From Candidatus Methanosuratincola petrocarbonis (ex Vanwonterghem et al. 2016) (GTDB lineage Archaea; Thermoproteota; Methanomethylicia; Methanomethylicales; Methanomethylicaceae), in NCBI GenBank assembly GCA_001717015.1, contig MAGV01000079.1, positions 13,452 through 20,580 of the forward strand: a stretch of DNA of 7,129 nt. The letters run 5' to 3'. Shown in pieces: positions 5,939 to 7,129 of the stretch. The position numbers were made by a program, and so were the translations under genes. The notes beneath the pieces are model-generated. The model did no database searches and had not been told where the DNA came from. It saw only the letters and a program-made list of their open reading frames with translations. Numbering within the stretch: the first letter of the stretch is position 1; each line of letters starts with the position of its first letter.

Positions 5939-6514
5939 GTGGTTGGATTGGGTTTCGAGAAGCTTGCTAGGGCAGTCGCAGTGCTCAAGAACACGCCTAG
6001 GACAGGCTGGATCCAGAGGGGAGTGCCCAGGGGCGAGGCCGAAACAGTTGCAGAGCACACGTTCATGGTTACGGCGATCCTAGGCTACATATCAGCCAGC
6101 TGCAGCGCATTATGCCTGGACCGCGAGAGGATGATCCTCATGGGAATCATACACGACATGGGGGAGGCCGTCTCAGGGGACATCCCCAGATCACTCACTG
6201 AGAGGCTGGGGAAGGATCTCAAGGAAGGGGTCGAGAGCGAAATAATCCAGGGGATCTTTGGTGGAAGTGACGGCGGCAGACTAACCGGGCTCTTCCTAGA
6301 ATACTTGGAGAGGAAGACGACCGAAGCCAAGACAGTCAAGATCGCGGATCTTCTAGCCACGCTCGGGCAGGCGGAGACATATCTCGAGAGGGGTTTCCCT
6401 GTCGGCGACATAATCGAATCTTGCAGAGAAGAGGCGCAGCGCATGATCGATGAAATACAAGAGGAGGACCTCAGACTTCTCTTGAATGCGATCCTTGCGT
6501 CGAAAGGCAGATAA
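5939..6514 (+). CDS. HD-domain phosphohydrolase, YfbR/HDDC2-like 5'-deoxynucleotidase
   Basis: Metal-dependent phosphohydrolase of the HD superfamily, 191 residues, typical length. The YfbR/HDDC2 group dephosphorylates (deoxy)nucleoside 5'-monophosphates and so trims nucleotide pools. The family's opening PRTGWIQRGV (20-29) precedes VAEHTF with H40. The HD doublet is H72/D73 in GIIHDMGEAVSGDIPR, which also carries E76 and D81. D137 in KIADLLA completes the metal site. The R21/W24 pair resembles the substrate-contact Arg-Trp of E. coli YfbR. The chosen start is GTG at 5939; it has no ribosome binding site but sits at the predicted transcription start of the shared promoter. TTG 5948 is a possible alternative. 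It is followed after 23 nt by a small unknown gene on the same strand. Substrate is inferred from the family only. Confidence 0.87.
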   Translation: MVGLGFEKLARAVAVLKNTPRTGWIQRGVPRGEAETVAEHTFMVTAILGYISASCSALCLDRERMILMGIIHDMGEAVSGDIPRSLTERLGKDLKEGVESEIIQGIFGGSDGGRLTGLFLEYLERKTTEAKTVKIADLLATLGQAETYLERGFPVGDIIESCREEAQRMIDEIQEEDLRLLLNAILASKGR

Positions 6515-6537
6515 ATCGATCGGGGTGTTTGATAACT

Positions 6538-6816
6538 ATGGCAAAAGATGACGAAGGTGAGCGGGAGAAGATCCCTGAAGGGGATGAAAAGCAATACTAC
6601 ATGCCGATACCAGCAGGGACGCCGTACTCTGTGATTGCAGAGGCCGTCAACAAGTTTGGGATCGAGCTGACCGAGAAAGAAGTGATCGTCCCAGGGATAG
6701 GGGAGAACGAGACCGCGCCGCTCACATGGGTGCTCGTCGGAAGCAGGGAGAGGCTCGAGAAAGCCCATGAATTCATTGTCCGAAAAATGACCGAGATGCT
6801 GGAGAGGTTCAGGTAG
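6538..6816 (+). CDS. Conserved-looking small protein of unknown function
   Basis: I do not recognise this 92-residue protein. It has a highly charged, probably disordered N-terminus (residues 1-18), then a compact segment with YYMPIPAGTPYSVIAEAVNKFG (20-41), KEVIVPGIGENETAPLTWVLVGSR (47-70) and a C-terminal amphipathic helix EKAHEFIVRKMTEMLERF (74-91). The pattern suggests an alpha-beta-beta-alpha fold. There is no cysteine, signal peptide or membrane segment. The frame could open at TTG 6529, but a GGGGTG ribosome binding site (6522-6527) almost touches that codon and is 10 nt from ATG 6538, so the ATG is preferred. It lies 23 nt after the HD nucleotidase and is probably co-transcribed with it. 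Its stop codon lies inside a 20-bp tandem repeat and it overlaps the opposite gene by 8 bp. Confidence 0.75.
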   Translation: MAKDDEGEREKIPEGDEKQYYMPIPAGTPYSVIAEAVNKFGIELTEKEVIVPGIGENETAPLTWVLVGSRERLEKAHEFIVRKMTEMLERFR

Positions 6817-7129
6817 GCGCTGAGCCGCTTAGGTGAGCGCTGAGCCGCTTATCCTCCTCTAGCATCTCGCTCTGAAGGTCTTTCACGACCTTGGTTATCG
6901 CGCTCAGGAAGATCTGCTCGACTGCCCTACCAAGCGAGGCGCCGAGCTCGTCGCAGAGATCTGACACCTTCTCGGAATTCCTGTCCAAGAAAGAGTAGAA
7001 GGACTCTGCCAAAACCTGGTATAGATCCTCCGCAAGCCCGGAATCGCTCCCCTCCCCGAACTCGATCGAGAACTCGAGCGCATACAGGTCAGGCCCTTCC
7101 CCTTTTACTGGGATCCGCCTGACTAAGTT
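6809..7129 (-). CDS. Unidentified protein, C-terminal part (enters from the right edge)
   Basis: Open frame of 106 codons on the minus strand, unbroken from the right edge to TGA at 6811-6809, so the start lies outside the window. The visible part begins NLVRRIPVKGEGPDLYALEF and goes on through an acidic stretch (SIEFGEGSDSGLAEDLYQV) to largely helical sequence such as SLGRAVEQIFLSAITKVVKDL and a short Ser/Ala-rich tail. I recognise no family. An in-frame TTG at 7012 is unlikely to be the true start, because coding-like sequence continues upstream and the nearest GGAGG lies about 14 nt away. The last dozen or so codons run through the 20-bp tandem duplication, so the C-terminal tail is probably a recent frame-altered extension. 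The gene is convergent with the 92-residue gene and overlaps it by 8 bp. Confidence 0.65.
   Translation of the reverse strand, partial: NLVRRIPVKGEGPDLYALEFSIEFGEGSDSGLAEDLYQVLAESFYSFLDRNSEKVSDLCDELGASLGRAVEQIFLSAITKVVKDLQSEMLEEDKRLSAHLSGSAPT
6811..6850. repeat. Two tandem copies of a 20-bp unit over convergent stop codons
   Basis: Unit one (6811-6830) is AGGTAGGCGCTGAGCCGCTT and unit two (6831-6850) is AGGTGAGCGCTGAGCCGCTT. They match at 18 of 20 positions, differing only at the fifth and sixth bases; a 15-bp stretch (6817-6831 and 6837-6851) is exact. Both copies start AGG-TAG or AGG-TGA, so either would end the plus-strand gene with Arg-stop. On the minus strand 20 bp is not a multiple of three, so the duplication changes the reading frame of the C-terminal tail. 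Confidence 0.85.

Noticed and set aside
6085..6768. 227-codon minus-strand frame across the HD gene and the small gene
   Set aside because: Shadow of two plus-strand genes, one with an intact HD metal site; composition is typical of antisense reading.

Overview
The window comes from an archaeal chromosome. Rpo12 (an RNA polymerase subunit confined to archaea, with a eukaryotic relative), an archaeal/eukaryotic-type glycyl-tRNA synthetase, TATA-box promoters placed about 26 nt ahead of likely start sites, GGTGA/GGAGG-type ribosome binding sites and heavy AGG/AGA/ATA codon use all agree. The lineage cannot be fixed from this segment. The HMG-CoA reductase is class II, a bacterial-type enzyme that only some archaeal groups carry.

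Layout, left to right. (1) The first 80 bases, minus strand, are the N-terminus of glycyl-tRNA synthetase, which runs off the left edge. It diverges from an agmatinase-family ureohydrolase (244-1134, plus). (2) The agmatinase meets rpo12 (1136-1282, minus) tail to tail, one base apart. (3) A 247-bp divergent intergenic region leads into a plus-strand cluster of three genes: a long coiled-coil protein of unknown function (1530-3170), a GT4 glycosyltransferase (3167-4423, ATGA overlap with the preceding gene) and a class II HMG-CoA reductase (4439-5704, TTG start behind a strong ribosome binding site). (4) A small [4Fe-4S] ferredoxin (minus) overlaps the HMG-CoA reductase 3' end by 12 bp. It shares a compact promoter with a divergent YfbR/HDDC2-type HD-domain nucleotidase (5939-6514, plus). 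(5) The nucleotidase is followed by a 92-residue protein of unknown function (6538-6816). This overlaps by 8 bp the 3' end of an unidentified minus-strand gene that enters from the right edge. A 20-bp tandem duplication sits exactly on that overlap.

How the genes fit together. Most are housekeeping: translation (glyS), transcription (rpo12), polyamine synthesis (agmatinase), isoprenoid synthesis (HMG-CoA reductase makes mevalonate for archaeal membrane lipids), electron transfer (ferredoxin) and nucleotide-pool maintenance (HD nucleotidase). The one arrangement that may be a little-described unit is coiled-coil protein + GT4 glycosyltransferase + HMG-CoA reductase. The overlap and the short spacing suggest one transcript and perhaps an envelope or glycolipid role, but that is inference. 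I saw no mobile element, CRISPR array, tRNA or rRNA gene. The most unusual items are the coiled-coil protein with similar hairpin-like motifs at its two ends, the single near-palindromic TATA box that could give two leaderless mRNAs, and the tandem duplication at the convergent stop codons.
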